Shown piece after piece: positions 5,461 through 5,507 of a DNA stretch of 5,507 bases. Under the pieces are notes generated by a model. The model was not told where the DNA came from, did no database searches, and saw only the letters and a program-made list of their open reading frames with translations. Position numbers and translations under genes: made by a program. Origin of the DNA: Spirochaeta sp. (GTDB lineage: Bacteria; Spirochaetota; Spirochaetia; Spirochaetales_E; Spirochaetaceae_B); contig JAUUYD010000183.1 of NCBI GenBank assembly GCA_030590585.1, positions 1 through 5,507 of the forward strand, given 5' to 3'. Numbering within the stretch: the stretch's first letter is position 1; the number at the start of each line of letters is the position of its first letter.

Positions 5461-5507
5461 ATGGATATCCACCGCCGTATCGCCATTGTCCTGATACTTT
5501 TTACCTC
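5461..5507 (+). CDS. start of a downstream gene, cut by the window edge
   Basis: An open frame starts at ATG 5461, 12 bp after the stop of the Omp85-like gene, and runs off the end after 15 full codons. It reads MDIHRRIAIVLILFT: two arginines and then a hydrophobic stretch, as in a signal peptide or membrane anchor. The short gap suggests co-transcription with the Omp85-like gene and an envelope role. The ribosome binding site is weak (only TGG, 5454-5456). The product cannot be named. Confidence 0.5.
   Translation, partial: MDIHRRIAIVLILFT

Overview
The window comes from a spirochaete, most likely a Spirochaeta-like relative rather than Borrelia or Leptospira. This rests on the 5' end of a 16S rRNA gene lying on the minus strand at the left edge. 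It carries the stretches GGCGGCGCGTTTTAAGCATG and GCAAGTCGAACGG, which I know from Spirochaetota 16S genes. The species cannot be read from 236 bases.

Left part (1-947). The rRNA operon runs leftward out of the window. Upstream of 16S lies a leader of about 340 nt. A strong promoter reads into it (TTGACA, 17 bp, TAAATT, GC-rich start region), and it holds a boxB-like hairpin followed by a near-consensus boxA, the signals of rRNA antitermination. Back to back with this promoter is a second one pointing right (TTGACT, 17 bp, TAAAAT). Its predicted start point falls on or next to the ATG of an 85-residue protein made of two tandem four-cysteine zinc modules. That mRNA is probably leaderless.

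Middle part (948-2976), minus strand. A two-gene operon encodes a long, N-terminally extended uracil phosphoribosyltransferase (UPRTase) homologue and a TPR-repeat protein that looks like a lipoprotein. The two genes overlap by 4 bp (ATGA). The TPR gene has a run of eight G directly before its predicted lipobox cysteine codon and a second run of seven G near its 3' end. These are possible slippage sites. The TPR gene ends 6 bp from the convergent zinc-protein gene, with no clear terminator between them.

Right part (3083-5507). Two envelope genes diverge from a 284 bp spacer. Leftward is a 264-residue secreted protein that looks like an outer-membrane beta-barrel. Rightward is a 428-residue protein with a signal peptide, one POTRA-like domain and a compact Omp85-type barrel with an RLRG motif. 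A further gene starts 12 bp after it and runs off the window; only its first 15 codons are visible.

The genes do not form one obvious pathway. The window combines ribosome synthesis, pyrimidine salvage and outer-membrane proteins. I see no CRISPR array, insertion sequence, tRNA or phage gene.
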